Assembly: GCA_027946365.1 (NCBI GenBank)
Contig: JAPEUQ010000004.1
Coordinates: 62,001 to 126,000 of the forward strand
Reading direction: 5' to 3'
DNA length: 64,000 nucleotides
DNA from: Kalmusia sp. IMI 367209
Lineage: Eukaryota > Ascomycota > Dothideomycetes > Pleosporales > Didymosphaeriaceae
The position numbers and the translations under genes were made by a program. Under the pieces are notes generated by a model. The model did not search any database and was not told the origin of the DNA. It was given only the letters and a program-made list of their open reading frames with translations. Below, piece after piece: positions 21,369 to 32,847 of this stretch; position 1 is the first letter of the stretch, and the number at the start of each line of letters is the position of its first letter.

Positions 21369-23861
21369 TCATTTCAGCGCGAATATGTGCGGTTCACGAC
21401 CCTGCTGAATTTGCTCTTCAAAATACTCGCCATTCATGGCTCCCAGGACATAACATTCACCGACGAGCTCAAATTCGGGAGAATTGTTCACGTTTTGAAT
21501 TGGTCGCAGGAGATATGGTACACTCGCACCTTCGAGGATCGTGATGACGTCACCTGTCTGCGCTGTCCAAGGGCAAAGACCATACATGCCATTCTTTGCT
21601 ACGAGCAGGAACGGATCTAGACATTTAGGTATATGATACGTCCGCTGGCGGATGGCAGTTTGGTCAACATTCTGAAGAGATACTGGATGGACCGCGACAA
21701 TAGGATCTGTACGAAACTCTGCGTATCCCCAATGAGCACTCAAATGATCCATGAGCCCATTTATATCCCACTGTATGTCTGATTCCACTCTTGGGATATC
21801 TACCGGTTTGTTGGTTCCCCTGGATTTCCAGAACAAATGCTTATTGCATGGATCGAACAGCCTTTCAAAAGCTGCTAGCAGAGCCTTCGCGATCGGTCGC
21901 ATTTTCTCGGTGTAAGGGATATCTAGAGTGAGGTAAGTGATCTCCTGTATTTCGCTAACCGCGAATCCTTGGAGCCACAGCGTCTCTAGATTGTCGTCAC
22001 GGCTACGTTCTAGAAGACCTAGATTTGGCTTTGTATTTTTTGACGCTGAGAAGCGAAATCGGCAATCGAGAGTTGTTTGCGCTGTCTTTGTGTTGCCTTC
22101 GCTTCCGATGACCCATGTAGGCCACACCAGTGTTTCACGCACGATGTCATCTGTCTGTACCCAGGACCGTCCCGGTAATCCATGGATTGTAGATAATATG
22201 GAGAGAGATTGATATTCACGAATCCACCAGCGAGTGAAATCGGCGAAGACCCTTGCTACCGATTTGTTGTAGGACGGTCGAATTTGTGAGCATGTATATT
22301 TGTTCACATCGACATCTTGACAAAAAGAATATAATGAGAATAGCTTGTCGCGTGGATCTGTTGCTTTCAACTCTAATCCGTTGAGGAACACGTCGAGGAT
22401 TGGAAACTGGCGATATCGGCCAAGTATATGCGCATGCGCTTGCATTGTGTCCGTGATGGGCTCCGATCTGAGATGATTCCAAATAAGAGGCATCATGACC
22501 AGTGGTTCGAGATGAACTTGCTGCTTCTGAAATTCATCAGAACGCAACCAAGAGCTTACGATGACGAGTTCGTCCCAGGGGATAACCTCTTGCCCGGAAT
22601 AGACCCTAGCAGTTCGAGCTCGAAGAGCTTCTTGCAATACCCAAACTCGTCCAAACCACGGATTTGCAAAGACAGTCGACATCAATCTCGAAAGCTGCTC
22701 ATTGTTGATGCCCCCAGCATAATTCGATATTTCGAAAGTGAAGAAGCGTCTTCGGTGCTCGTGAAAGATCTCGTACATGGCTTTGTAAGACGAGCTGTTT
22801 TGTTTCTCGATGATGTCATCGACCGAAGCTAGGGGTAATGTGTGAGGCGTTCCATCGCATTTGCAATCTTCACCTCCAAGGCAGACGCGACTGTTGAAGT
22901 TGTGAATGTCACGCACGATACGTAATGCCTGATGTACACCTCGGTCTCCTTCACCAAGCCAGATGTGGACTATACTTGCTTCGGAATAAATGTCTGCCAT
23001 AAGATTGACCTGTTGTGCCCGCTCGTCTTTATTGCTTTGATTGATGCAGATTTGATCAATCCATAAGGTCAAGGGTTGCTCTTGGTTGCGTATGCGACGA
23101 AGAAAATCTCTCACTGACGGAGAGACATGGAAGGGTGCCTTAGGTCCACCAATGTCAGAAGCATCCATACCTATCTCCACATTACTCGTAAGGTCACCCC
23201 AACAGTAAGACAGTGCATCATAACTGTCTTCAATTCCAAGATTCATCCTCTCGATAGAGCACTCAACAGGGTCGTCAAGATTTCCGGGGTGTAGTTTGAG
23301 GATTCTAATCTCCTTCGTGTCTTTATTTAAAGCATTTGAGTAAAACTCGTCATTGAAAGACTGTAAGGAGTTGGCGGATGGTTCAATCTTGACCGCTTCA
23401 TATTCTATCTTGATGCGCGCCTGGCGCACAAAATTTACCCAGCCTGGGTAATAAGCTCTTGGAATGAGTTGGATAATATCCTTAGCCTGGAGAGCATCGC
23501 GCCACTCTGACTGCTGCCAAACCGTACTATAATCCTTAAACTCCGGCTCACCGCGACGATTGGTAAAAACGGAAAAGGAGCGTAGTTCATTGCGGCCTGC
23601 TGGCCGCTTAACGCTTACATCAATCGTGGTGTACGATGGCCCAGATTTGCTATCGGACCATCCTAGTCCTTATTAGTTCTTTGCACGTAATAAGAATGTG
23701 ACAAAATAACGATGCATACCTTGGTCTCGGCTAATTGCTGAGAATTCGACTTGTGTCACTGATCTCACATCGTCAGGTAGTGTCAGCTGCAAGTAGGGCT
23801 TATCAGGGCAATGCTGATGAACCGAAACCAAAGCCTCACGCTCAACTACATGTTGTTTCAT
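21369..23861 (-). CDS. HET-domain protein with N-terminal extension
   Basis: Two exons, 23720-23861 and 21369-23662, 57-nt intron (811 aa). The first about 125 residues form a separate module: VTQVEFSAISRDQGWSDSKS, then a stretch ending AKDIIQLIPRAYYPGWVNFV, a pattern seen ahead of fungal HET domains. The HET domain follows at about residues 195-350: YDALSYCWGDLTSN, LTLWIDQICINQSNKDERAQQ (quoted in part), IYSEASIVHIWLGEGD, then FANPWFGRVWVLQEALRA. Later ATDPRDKLFSLYSF is another classic HET block. The C-terminal half ends with a small fold-like segment (VGECYVLGAMNGEYFEE) common in this subfamily. It looks intact. It lies 4 kb from the RiPP cluster, without obvious functional link. Confidence 0.92.
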
Positions 23862-24888
23862 CTTTGATCGACGATTTCCAGGTCGCTTACAAACAAAAAA
23901 GAAGCACGAGATGCTGGCTCGTAGAGAGAAAGCGGGCTTATTTGGGGAGGTAAGAAGCCAGACAACAGTTTAAATGTTGAGACGTTGGCCCCCACACCAA
24001 CCGGAGATCCCACATAAGCAGCTTGAAACGATTGGTTGGTTGTGATACTAGAGTCATGTGAAATATTTCGCCCCAGTCTTGTGCAACTGCGGGGTACATA
24101 AGTCGAGGTCGCCTGAGACGCAGAGCTGAAACATTCTGCATTGAATTTGTATGCAAATGAGCTATTCTATCTCATGCAATTACAAACTCATGCCATCTTC
24201 ATTGACAATACATCTTCCCCGTGGCGCCCACGGCCTCTAGCGCCATGACAATCCTCCTTTCTCGGCGCACAGGATGAGCCGCAGCCACGAATCTGGCTAC
24301 AAACTGTAAATTTCCGTTAGTTTTCTGATCCCAATCGATGCTATAATCGCTCGAGACTTATTCGCTGTTAAATGGACCTTACGTCTATGCATTTCATGTT
24401 CCTTAAGCATGGCTTCTCCCTGAACAGCACGTGTCTTATCAGACTTCAACGCATCGCGGGAACTCCAAGACTCAAAATTGTTATACCATTAACCAAGCGG
24501 CTCAACTCCCACCGCGGCGACAAAAGGCAAGGTGTGTCGGTGCGCGTCTTTTAGCCTGACACTTGTGTTATGATATCCCCAGCAAAGGTCTTCTGAGAAT
24601 ACCTCGCTCTGTCTTTGGACATGTAAAACATCAGGGGTTGCTAGATACGGCATGTATAGTGAGAGGGTGCATGCAGAGGGCTGAGCCGCGAGATATGAGA
24701 CATGCTGAGCAACAACAACGATGCTCTCGAGTAGCGAGCTGTAGCTAGTGTGAAGCCATGACGGTTCAAGATTGCACAAGTTCGCAATGACCGTCCCGTA
24801 TCACGATGAGGTTGACCAGTTCTCCCGCACAGATTCTTATTCTACAGGAACTGCAGATCCAACAGCAGATAGGATTAGGCCTAAACCT
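23862..24888. other. Intergenic region, no gene recognised
   Basis: Upstream region of the HET gene. Frames such as 24489-24779 (minus) have no motif support. I see no repeat or RNA gene. Confidence 0.45.
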
Positions 24889-25290
24889 TTAATATTCGGT
24901 CACATTCCAGACAGCAATCTCAGATACGCGAAAGATGGAGGCAATGGCTGAAGGAAAATGGAATGGTTCGTGTGATAGCACCAGTGTCATGGCACCAGTG
25001 TCATGGAGAGGGAAATGCTCAGCAAGCACGGCAAAACGCTCATATCCTTGATTACGATTTGTTCCATGCTCTGCCATATGAGTAACCACGGCTTTACATG
25101 CATTAATGCGCAAGACGAAACTGTACATAAGAAGTTCGTGGGCAAGAAAGTTTCCTGAGGAGTCTGAACCCGGCGATGGTGGAATCCAATGACTCAAGCG
25201 AAGAGGTCGACTAATCTGCTCTTTATCTATAGTGTTTACAACCCCATATGTACCCAATTCCACAGGGTTTGTGCCGTTTTCAGTCCAGCG
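24889..25290 (-). CDS. Hypothetical coding segment, possibly partial
   Basis: Open minus-strand frame of about 130 codons with natural codon texture, ending at a TAA (24889-24891). It reads, for example, ENGTNPVELGTYGVVNTI, NFLAHELLMYSFVLRINACK and FRVSEIAVWNVTEY. There is no in-frame ATG at the top; the frame begins after stops near 25290, where an AG could be a 3' splice site, so it may be the last exon of a gene or a relic. No family is recognised. It contains a local 14-base direct duplication (two copies of CACCAGTGTCATGG at about 24979-25006). Confidence 0.4.
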   Translation of the reverse strand, partial: RWTENGTNPVELGTYGVVNTIDKEQISRPLRLSHWIPPSPGSDSSGNFLAHELLMYSFVLRINACKAVVTHMAEHGTNRNQGYERFAVLAEHFPLHDTGAMTLVLSHEPFHFPSAIASIFRVSEIAVWNVTEY

Positions 25291-25926
25291 ACTTCGATAT
25301 TATCAGCGCTTTAAGGTCAGTCCGGACTTAGACAGTTGCACGAAGTGTCGCTTTCCTAAGAGATGTTTCAGAAATCTCCCGCACCTTCAACTTGCTCTTC
25401 CTTGATTTGTCTAAATGCTCTCGTGAAAGCGTGCTATGATTTAGAGGGCATTCCTGACTGAGATGCATATCTTCGTGAATGGGCAATGAAGCGCGAGCTT
25501 GTAAGTCGCACTTCTCAAACATGAGTCCTCCCTGATTTCGCTATAGCGACCCTTCCTGATTCATCGCCAGTGTTTTATTGACATGGGCTTCTGTAGTTCT
25601 AGAGGCTGTATGCAGGCATCAGCAGATCCAAACGGACTTTCCAACGGACTGCTGGCGGTATGCAGTCTAAATAGCATTCGCAGTACGAAGCTGTGTAGTG
25701 TTTTTATCTCAGATGCATTCTGTAAGGCTAGGATTCTATATAGGTTAGGGAAACCACCAAATCGAGGTTTGAATATAATCGGTTATCTACTAAGTCGTAT
25801 GGCATTACTGTTACGACATAAGAGGTACGACTTTTACTGACCACGATGCTCCCACAAATGATTGCAGAATCGAATTATTGAAAACCGCTATACCACTTGT
25901 GTTATTACTATCTAAGCACTTGTAGC
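25291..25926. other. Intergenic region, no gene recognised
   Basis: It holds a perfect 10-base palindrome AGTCCGGACT at 25319-25328, which has the half-sites seen in the RiPP-cluster promoters. Otherwise only short frames are present. Confidence 0.4.
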
Positions 25927-26712
25927 CTAAGGGAGCCGCTTCATGTATCTGATAACATAATGACCCCATTTTTCTTTCGTCACACCCTCGCCTGTACCTT
26001 CCAGCTTCTTCGCCCATTTCTCCCCAGGGGCTGTGGGGGCATACTCGTCTAATTCAATATCAAGCTCCTTCACTATATCAAATCCAAATTTCGCGTACGC
26101 TTTCCATGCTTGGTCTGATGAGTGTACCCAGGTGAAGATATTGAGGCGGTCAGCTATAGCGTTACCATACTCGATGAGCGCGCTGCCCACGCCATGAGAT
26201 TGATGCGATGGATCAACAATAAGACCGATGAAGAACATGCACGAAGTGCCCGGAGGCATCAGCTCAGCCATCATGTTTTTCATGTCATCATCTTCGATTT
26301 CGTGGAGCCGATCGATTCCTTTTTTCTTTCCATCCTCTTTTCTTTGAATTTCTTCTTTCACCGCATTATCTTCATTCTGATCTTCATGTTCTTCTTCAGT
26401 AGGAGGTGGTTCATCGCTCGGTCCCTTCCGTGGGATCTTTTCCTCGTCGATGCCTCTAAAACCCCAACCTGCATGCCCGACAATATTCCCCGCTTCATCG
26501 ACGGCCTTTACATAGATGTAAGTCTTCCTATGGAGTGTCGCAAGAAAGCCATCTCGAGACACATCAAACATGTCAAATGGTTTCCCACCAAGTTGTTTGA
26601 CAATGGTATGCCGGTCAGTTGAGAAAGCCGCAGCGGTGATGCGAGCGCAAGCATCTATGTCGGCATATTGAAGGGCCTGGATGGTGACTGTGAGTTGTAT
26701 ATCTTCTGACAT
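25927..26712 (-). CDS. GNAT-family N-acetyltransferase
   Basis: Single exon, 261 aa. The acetyl-CoA binding region is clear: FFIGLIVDPSHQSHGVGSAL, where QSHGVG is the Q/RxxGxG/A motif, followed by IEYGNAIADRLNIFTWVHSS and AWKAYAKFGFDIV, the end of the fold. The N-terminal strand/helix (ADIDACARITAAAF) also fits. A charged, Glu/Lys-rich insertion (about residues 95-150) splits the domain, as in many fungal small-molecule GNATs. The substrate cannot be predicted. It is the nearest intact gene to the left edge of the RiPP cluster and could be part of it (peptide or amine acetylation), but that is inference from position only. Confidence 0.88.
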   Translation of the reverse strand: MSEDIQLTVTIQALQYADIDACARITAAAFSTDRHTIVKQLGGKPFDMFDVSRDGFLATLHRKTYIYVKAVDEAGNIVGHAGWGFRGIDEEKIPRKGPSDEPPPTEEEHEDQNEDNAVKEEIQRKEDGKKKGIDRLHEIEDDDMKNMMAELMPPGTSCMFFIGLIVDPSHQSHGVGSALIEYGNAIADRLNIFTWVHSSDQAWKAYAKFGFDIVKELDIELDEYAPTAPGEKWAKKLEGTGEGVTKEKWGHYVIRYMKRLP

Positions 26713-27936
26713 GATTTTGAAGGCTTCAGAGATTCGGACGTTGTCTACCGTTGTACTCTCCGTCGCTCACTGGAAGATAGTTGCGTCGTGTTTGGCAAGG
26801 AGATCAGGTACTCGATATCTCTTTCTGCAATGAATTGCGACACATAACTGGCGCGCAACAGTCAGTCTAGCCAACAGCCAAGGTTTTCCACCTGCGGAGT
26901 TCAATCCGGCTCTACCCAATACACTTTTCGTGAGTGCTTCGGGCTTCGTTTGTTGCACCGCTAACGAAGATGCTGTAGTTTCCGAGAGGGAGGCTCTCAA
27001 TTGAGTGTTGTTCTAGAACTGCTAGAAAGACCCACAGCTTCCATGCGCAAATCTGACGGAACAGCAAATGACGTACTTCCTTTTTGGTAAAGGATTGACC
27101 GGCTGGGCTCATGACATAGATAGACCTGACTTCGGATAGAAAGAAGAGTGCCGATATGCACTATGCAGGGTCCGAAACATGCAAGAAAGACTGCCGGGGC
27201 CGCTGAGGGGCGAAACGATGTGTGATACTCGTCAGGCTTTTGCCTCAAAAGGCTAGAGAAGCGGGATAAGGCATTTTTAAAGCTGAGGATTCACGAGACC
27301 AACTATAGCATCGCTGATTGGTTGATATCAGCGCTAACTACATTGGGCTGGTGATAAGCTTTGACGGGGTATTTATGCTTACCTTGCATATGTTCTCTTA
27401 ACAAGGGTATCACTTTGCTGGTACGTTTTCGACCATTCGCTAATCCGTATTAAACATCCTAGTACCGTGCAGCACGAGGCCCACACTGCCTTTCTGTGAC
27501 CACCACGACCTTCCGCAGAACATACGCCTACACCAACTCTTGGCTGTTCGGAACTCAGAACACCTCCACGGATCCCTTTTTTTTCGGGCTTTTGTGTCAG
27601 ATAGTTGGCAGAGATACCTAAAGGTGCGAGGTGCGGTACCCATGGTGGCTGTACAATCAGGATTGAGGCCTATGGAACTTTAGTCATGTCACACTGTGCA
27701 GATGAACTCCGACGCTTTATGGTGTGTGGAGTTGCAGTTTGGGTGAGAATCAATGGATAGTTTTACACGCCCCAGCATCTTGACTGCCAGCAGTCACCCA
27801 ATTTTCGAACTGGGTCTCCCACATTGTAAGAAAATCATTACAAGTATTGCTTGCTTCTTTTCGCCATATCTCCAGAAACCTATCGTTTGCTTCAACAATA
27901 CACAGTAGCCTGTAAGATATTTTGCAACGCTACGCA
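26713..27936. other. Intergenic region at left edge of RiPP cluster
   Basis: No supported gene; small minus-strand frames between 26767 and 27643 have no motifs. The 3' part is the upstream region of the first UstYa-like gene. Confidence 0.4.
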
Positions 27937-28620
27937 ATGGTAGTCTTGAAAAGCTTTGAAACCGGCTACGACCGTCTCTGCGAAACCGAAACGTCTACAC
28001 ATGACCGCCCCTTTCCTTCGAAGCATCCTTGGACCATTTTTTTCAATATACTCGGAAAGATTTCAATTGCTATTTTCTGTAGCATTGGCGTTCTTGCGGT
28101 TATCCGCCTACTCATTGCTACCCATGCTTCAAAATCAAATGCAATTGTCAGCTGTAACTGCGGATATTCGATTCAGGAAGCTATCGCCAACGGCTGCAAG
28201 TACGATCCTATGGCAACATCATGGCTCCCCGCAGCTTGCCGTGATGACGAGCTCATCGACCAGTTCAACCACGCCGGTCCGGGGCCCAACGGCGAATGGA
28301 GCTATTACAAGACACAGGCTGGCAATGATACATATACTTTAGAGGAGGTAGCAATGTTAGCTGAGAAAACGGGTGACGAGGCTTCATTCTGGACGACTCA
28401 TGAATGGCATATCGGCCATTGCCTGTTCTACTGGAGGAAGGAGTCTAGGGCTAGGGTTAGCGGTAAAGTTGCCATCGAGACGAGTTTTACGGGCGACTAT
28501 CATGTCAGTCATTGTGAGGAAGTGTTGAAGAGTTGTCGGCCACTAGATGAGATCAATACTAGATCTAGTGCCGGGCTAAACTCAGATTTGAACGATGACG
28601 GTACCGTGGCAGAAGGGTAA
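27937..28620 (+). CDS. UstYa/DUF3328-like membrane protein 1
   Basis: Single exon, 227 aa from the ATG at 27937. It has a short cytosolic N-terminus, one TM helix at about residues 33-60, then a lumenal part with a Cys-rich block (CNCGYSIQEAIANGCKYD, residues 73-90; WLPAACRDDEL, 96-106) and two HxxHC motifs: HIGHC (158-162) and HVSHC (189-193). Paired HxxHC motifs after a single TM are the mark of UstYa-like proteins, which in ustiloxin, asperipin and related pathways carry out oxidative cyclisation of Kex2-released core peptides. The CG..EA..GC block puts it in a divergent branch shared with the genes at 28911 and 32848. It opens the cluster and is transcribed toward 28911. Catalysis is inferred from family and context. 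Confidence 0.82.
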   Translation: MVVLKSFETGYDRLCETETSTHDRPFPSKHPWTIFFNILGKISIAIFCSIGVLAVIRLLIATHASKSNAIVSCNCGYSIQEAIANGCKYDPMATSWLPAACRDDELIDQFNHAGPGPNGEWSYYKTQAGNDTYTLEEVAMLAEKTGDEASFWTTHEWHIGHCLFYWRKESRARVSGKVAIETSFTGDYHVSHCEEVLKSCRPLDEINTRSSAGLNSDLNDDGTVAEG

Positions 28621-28910
28621 GGAGACCTCGTTCGAGAAAACATATACTCCAACAGAATACATCAAAGTCGCCGAGTAAAATGGAGGAGTGGCTGATGTCA
28701 AAGTCCATACTTCCGGAATATGCGCAGTTCTTACTATACAGTACAATACAGAATTTTATTGAACGTCTTTGCAAGGGCCATACATCCCATTGTGGCCAAA
28801 AACATAATGTGATGATTCAAGCAAAGCGTTTTGGTTAAAAATTCAGATGTTACTACGGAATTACTAGGGTTTACATTGAAAATTGTCCAAGTGTATTTAA
28901 TCCATTATAT

Positions 28911-29621
28911 CTAACAATTTGGGAACGAAACAGCAATAGCTGTCATAACTTTATTTAACGGGATCTCAGGCGACATAAAAGTCCTGTTCATTGCATCAAC
29001 ACAATGCCAGGTATGATGCCGTTCAATCAATACCTGATCCATCCGTCTCCCTTTCTCCATCTGTTTGTGCATCAACTTCCAAGCATACATGCAGTGAGAA
29101 ACATGGTACCGCCGATCCGCCCAAACAAAATAACTTGTATATTCGCTAATCGCATCCACATCCTTCAGAGGCACGAGTTGATGTGTCTCAGGGTATCCAG
29201 CACAGTCATCGCCGCAGATAAAATCCGAGGTGTTGTGGTAGAAAGGCCAAGGTCCTTGGGCCATGAACTCGGCATTTAACTCATCGTCGTAACACTCTTC
29301 TGGGAGCCAGCATGCGGTGCCGAGGTCGAATTTACAGCCTGCTGCTCGGGCCGCCTCAGGTGTCTGGCCACAAGGATCTTTTCGAAGTTCTAGTGAAGGA
29401 TAGCGGACAGAAGTCTGGAAGTTTTCGAGACGACGTAAGAGCACCAAAAGAGCTGCCAATATTCCAATCCCGACCACAAGTAGTGAAGCTTGTACAGCAA
29501 CCGAAAACCAGTTCTTCTTCACGGGTCTATAGATTGAGGATAAGGATAGTCGAAGCAGACTCTTCTTTTCATCTTGTTCCGAGAGATCCAGATCGTGAAA
29601 CTCGCTACGTGATGGTGCCAT
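28911..29621 (-). CDS. UstYa/DUF3328-like membrane protein 2
   Basis: Single exon, 236 aa. TM helix at about residues 39-63, then CGQTPEAARAAGCKFD (84-99) and WLPEECYDDEL (105-115), as in the neighbours at 27937 and 32848. Two HxxHC motifs: HVSHC (173-177), followed by MYAWKLMHKQ, and HTWHC (203-207). It is convergent with 27937. The sequence differs from its two relatives by an extra pair of cysteines (136 and 140) and lacks the GPGP stretch. Probable lumenal tailoring oxidase or partner for the peptide from 35977. A half-site AGTCCGT lies at 29936-29942, about 315 bp upstream. Confidence 0.82.
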   Translation of the reverse strand: MAPSRSEFHDLDLSEQDEKKSLLRLSLSSIYRPVKKNWFSVAVQASLLVVGIGILAALLVLLRRLENFQTSVRYPSLELRKDPCGQTPEAARAAGCKFDLGTACWLPEECYDDELNAEFMAQGPWPFYHNTSDFICGDDCAGYPETHQLVPLKDVDAISEYTSYFVWADRRYHVSHCMYAWKLMHKQMEKGRRMDQVLIERHHTWHCVDAMNRTFMSPEIPLNKVMTAIAVSFPNC

Positions 29622-30735
29622 GAGTGACTAGTGGTGGAATAGTAAGCCTTTGATTAACTTCAGTAGGCAGAGGGCAAGAATACTGAGCCGAATATCTGAA
29701 GACCGGCGAGCAATATGGGAGAGTGAGCAGTACTGTTTCTTCCCAAATCCAGATTACTGGCTATCCAGTAAACACGATCAGTGCCATGTGTTGCAGTTTA
29801 TGACCTATAGCTAAGCAAGCAAAGATCGCACATGAGTTCAATATCCCCTCATTGTTTGATTGGCTCCGACGGAACGTTCTTACGACACACCCAGCCAAAC
29901 AAAGCTAGCCGACAGCTGTCATAATTCCTTACGAAAGTCCGTGCACTCAAGCTAATTCACTTTGATCTGAAGTGAACCGTTCTAGAGGATCTATATTTGC
30001 TGTCAGGATGGTGACGAACCGGACAATGACTCTCGACCGAAACAGGCAGTTGTTTAACATTTTCAATGCTTATCTTCAACCTACTGTGAACCTGTGTCTT
30101 CATCGGAAAGTGCTCGTGCATGCACAAACTTCCCATCCTAAGAATCTGACTGCATTCCCTGTTCGAGTGGAAGAATTACAGCTGAGGAGAAAAAAACATG
30201 CGTACTGCATGGTGGAAGGATCTCCACGCGTTCGAAGTCCATGATAACATCACGCGAAAAGAGGTCAGTCCTCATCAACACTATCTCAATCTGAATTTTT
30301 GCCTTATTTTGCTTCATTCTAAATTCGTGGTAAGGATGCAACATTCATGCCTGATGCTGGAGGTATAAGCAGCAAGGGGGTCAAGCACATACAGGGATGT
30401 TCCTGTAGAGGATCACCCCACATAAGAGTCTGTACCATGCTAGATCTACTTGGATCCGGGATGCTTTATTTCACGCTAGTCGGGTTTGCTGGCTTAATAA
30501 ACCCCGAATGTAAATTGTTTCCCGGAGGGATGCTCAGTATGACAACTTCGTGGAACGTTCCAGTAGCTGCGCATCAGTCGTCCTTCCAGTATTGTCGCAA
30601 CCCCCACCGCGCGATCGCCAGTGTCGCGAACATTGTTCCTCTGACAAGCTGCAACGTTTTTTTTTCGGCCCTCCTGAGACATATCCACAAAGAAAGCTCA
30701 CACCCTACCCTAAGAACAACTTTGTGCTTGCCAAA
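29622..30735. promoter_or_regulatory. Divergent upstream region of UstYa-like 2 and MFS genes
   Basis: The gap between two divergent cluster genes, so it carries both promoters. It contains CTCCGACGG near 29863 and AGTCCGT at 29936-29942. Frames such as 29972-30244 and 30347-30772 lack motifs and are not called. Confidence 0.45.
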
Positions 30736-32347
30736 ATGCACTCGCGGTTTCCCAAAGGTTCAGGTGATTTAGGAAAGAAGCAGATGCTATATATGACTTG
30801 CAGTTTTGGAGGGTAACGTTCCCAATATCCGGATGCATACATACCAGCTAACAATTTCGCAGGTTGCAGGTTGTTTGGTCAGTAGTATTTTCAAACGGCG
30901 CAGTGCGTATTAAGATCCTCTACAATTTACAATTACTTACGACAATTATAGCCTTTCTTGGTTTCCCTGGGTCTTTCCCAATCATGGACTCCATTAGTAT
31001 GGCTTGCTGCACCTCTTTGTGGTCTGATCGTTCAGCCTATCATTGGCTTTTATAGTGATCATTCCCAAAGCCCATGGGGTCGTCGCCGTCCTTTCACGTT
31101 GATGGGAGCTATCGGTACTGCAATCCTTCTAATAATATTGTCTCGGGTTGAAAATCTCGTCAGGCTATTCTCTGAATGCGCTGGGGCTTGTTCGCCAATC
31201 GGTCCACGATATGTTCAGAACCTCAGTATCGCAGCGGCAATTATTGTCGCATACTGCCTCAATGTCTTTGTGGCGACCTTACAAGTCTCACTGCGTACAC
31301 TCATTGTGGAGTATTTCCCTATCCATCAGCAAGCGCAGGCCAGCGCCTGGGCAAGCTACATGACCGGCTTCGGCAACATCCTAGGCTATGTAGCAGGATC
31401 GTTGTCACTGTCTGATTTCTTCGCAACCCCTTCCATCACTCAATTTCAATGGTTGACTGCGTGGGCATCGGTCGTACTTCTTCTGACAACCGGTTTGACT
31501 TGCTGGGCTATAGATGAGAAGATAGATACTGAACTAGGTCTCACTCGCCTCACCGAAGCACGCCCATCAATTCTCATATCTCTAGTCGCTACTTGGCGAA
31601 ATATGCCAAACAGTATCAAGAAAGTCTGCTATGTACAGTTTTGGTCCTGGATGGCTTGGTTTCCGTTCTTGTTCTACTCCACTACGTACGTTATACTGCC
31701 ATCTTCAAATTGTTCCTAACATATGTAGATACGTCGCCGAGCTTTACACGCAATCTATCTACAAAGCTGCACCTAGCGTGAGTGATGACGCCAGAATCAT
31801 TGTTATCAAGAAAGCAATGCATGTTGGTACTTCGGGAAATCTAGCCTTCGCTATCGTTGCACTGACTACCAATATCCTCCTCCAACACTTCGTGGAAGCA
31901 GCGCAAATGTCGAAAGAAACCTTTCTGAATCGATCTTTAAATATTCAACGATTATGGCTCCTATCGCATATCTTTTTTGCTGGTCTCATGTTAGCAACGC
32001 AATTTGTTACTACCAGCTCGGCCGGTACAATTGTTGTTGCTTGCGCTGGCTTGTCATGGGCATTGACGGGGTGGGCACCATACACTATCATTGGTTCCGA
32101 ACTCGCAGACATTGTAGATAGTACAGAAGAGCTAGAAAAGGTTAATCACCGGGGCACAGCGGTGGCATCTATTATGGGCCTTCACAACGCCTTCATGTCT
32201 GCACCTCAGATCCTGGCTGCCATACTATGCAGTATTATACTAGCTCTGTCAAACGCATTCGAGAGCACGTGGGGTTTACAATGGGTATTCTTGCTAGGTT
32301 TCTTCACGTCATTGGCAGCTGCATATACGGCGAGGGATCTCAAATGA
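30736..32347 (+). CDS. MFS transporter, sucrose/alpha-glucoside (GPH-like) type
   Basis: Four exons: 30736-30812, 30863-30902, 30952-31685, 31729-32347 (489 aa), with introns of 50, 49 and 43 nt. Multiple hydrophobic helices. Signatures: LYMTCSFGGLQVVWS at the N-terminus, LAAPLCGLIVQPIIGFYSDH, then PWGRRRPFTLMG in the helix 2-3 loop, the typical GRRRPF motif of the sucrose-transporter-like branch. TARDLK is the C-terminus. By family it would move a sugar or glucoside by proton symport. Relatives are frequent in fungal secondary-metabolite clusters, and here it sits between four UstYa-like genes, so export or uptake of the cluster peptide or a sugar is a reasonable guess. The start gives MHSRFPKG; upstream frames differ. 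Confidence 0.88.
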
Positions 32348-32847
32348 TTTTAATTGATGTGGATATGTAAATAATGACACATGATAGTAATACATAAGCT
32401 TGTAAATTTTTCTCTGCATGTTACGATAAAAGCTATAATTTTATATTATACAGGCCTCACCTATTAGAAATGAACAATATACAACAATTTCTCTCCGTGC
32501 TTACAGATTCAAAATGTGCAGTTATGATGCCTAAGCCTACACTTACATTCCAAGGACTACCCTTGTACGCATTATGTCTCCTAGAGAAATTCTACCCACA
32601 GCAAATCTGTTGGGTGTTCCCTAGCCTTTTCGGAAGACCATAAGATAGCTCATGAGTCTGGGCTTCAAGTCATAACATCAAGTAGTTGAGGGACACACAA
32701 GTGTCGTTATCATGAACTAAACTGTCATTCTGCACATGCTTAGATAAAACGACTGTAGTCGTAAATTTGACAATCAACCCCTTCCCAAACTCTGACATCC
32801 CAATAAAGCAATCAACATGACCTCATTATCAACATTGAGTTGAATCG
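32348..32847. other. Intergenic spacer between convergent genes
   Basis: Gap between the stop of the transporter and the stop of the minus-strand UstYa-like gene; AT-rich 3' flank, nothing else seen. Confidence 0.5.
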
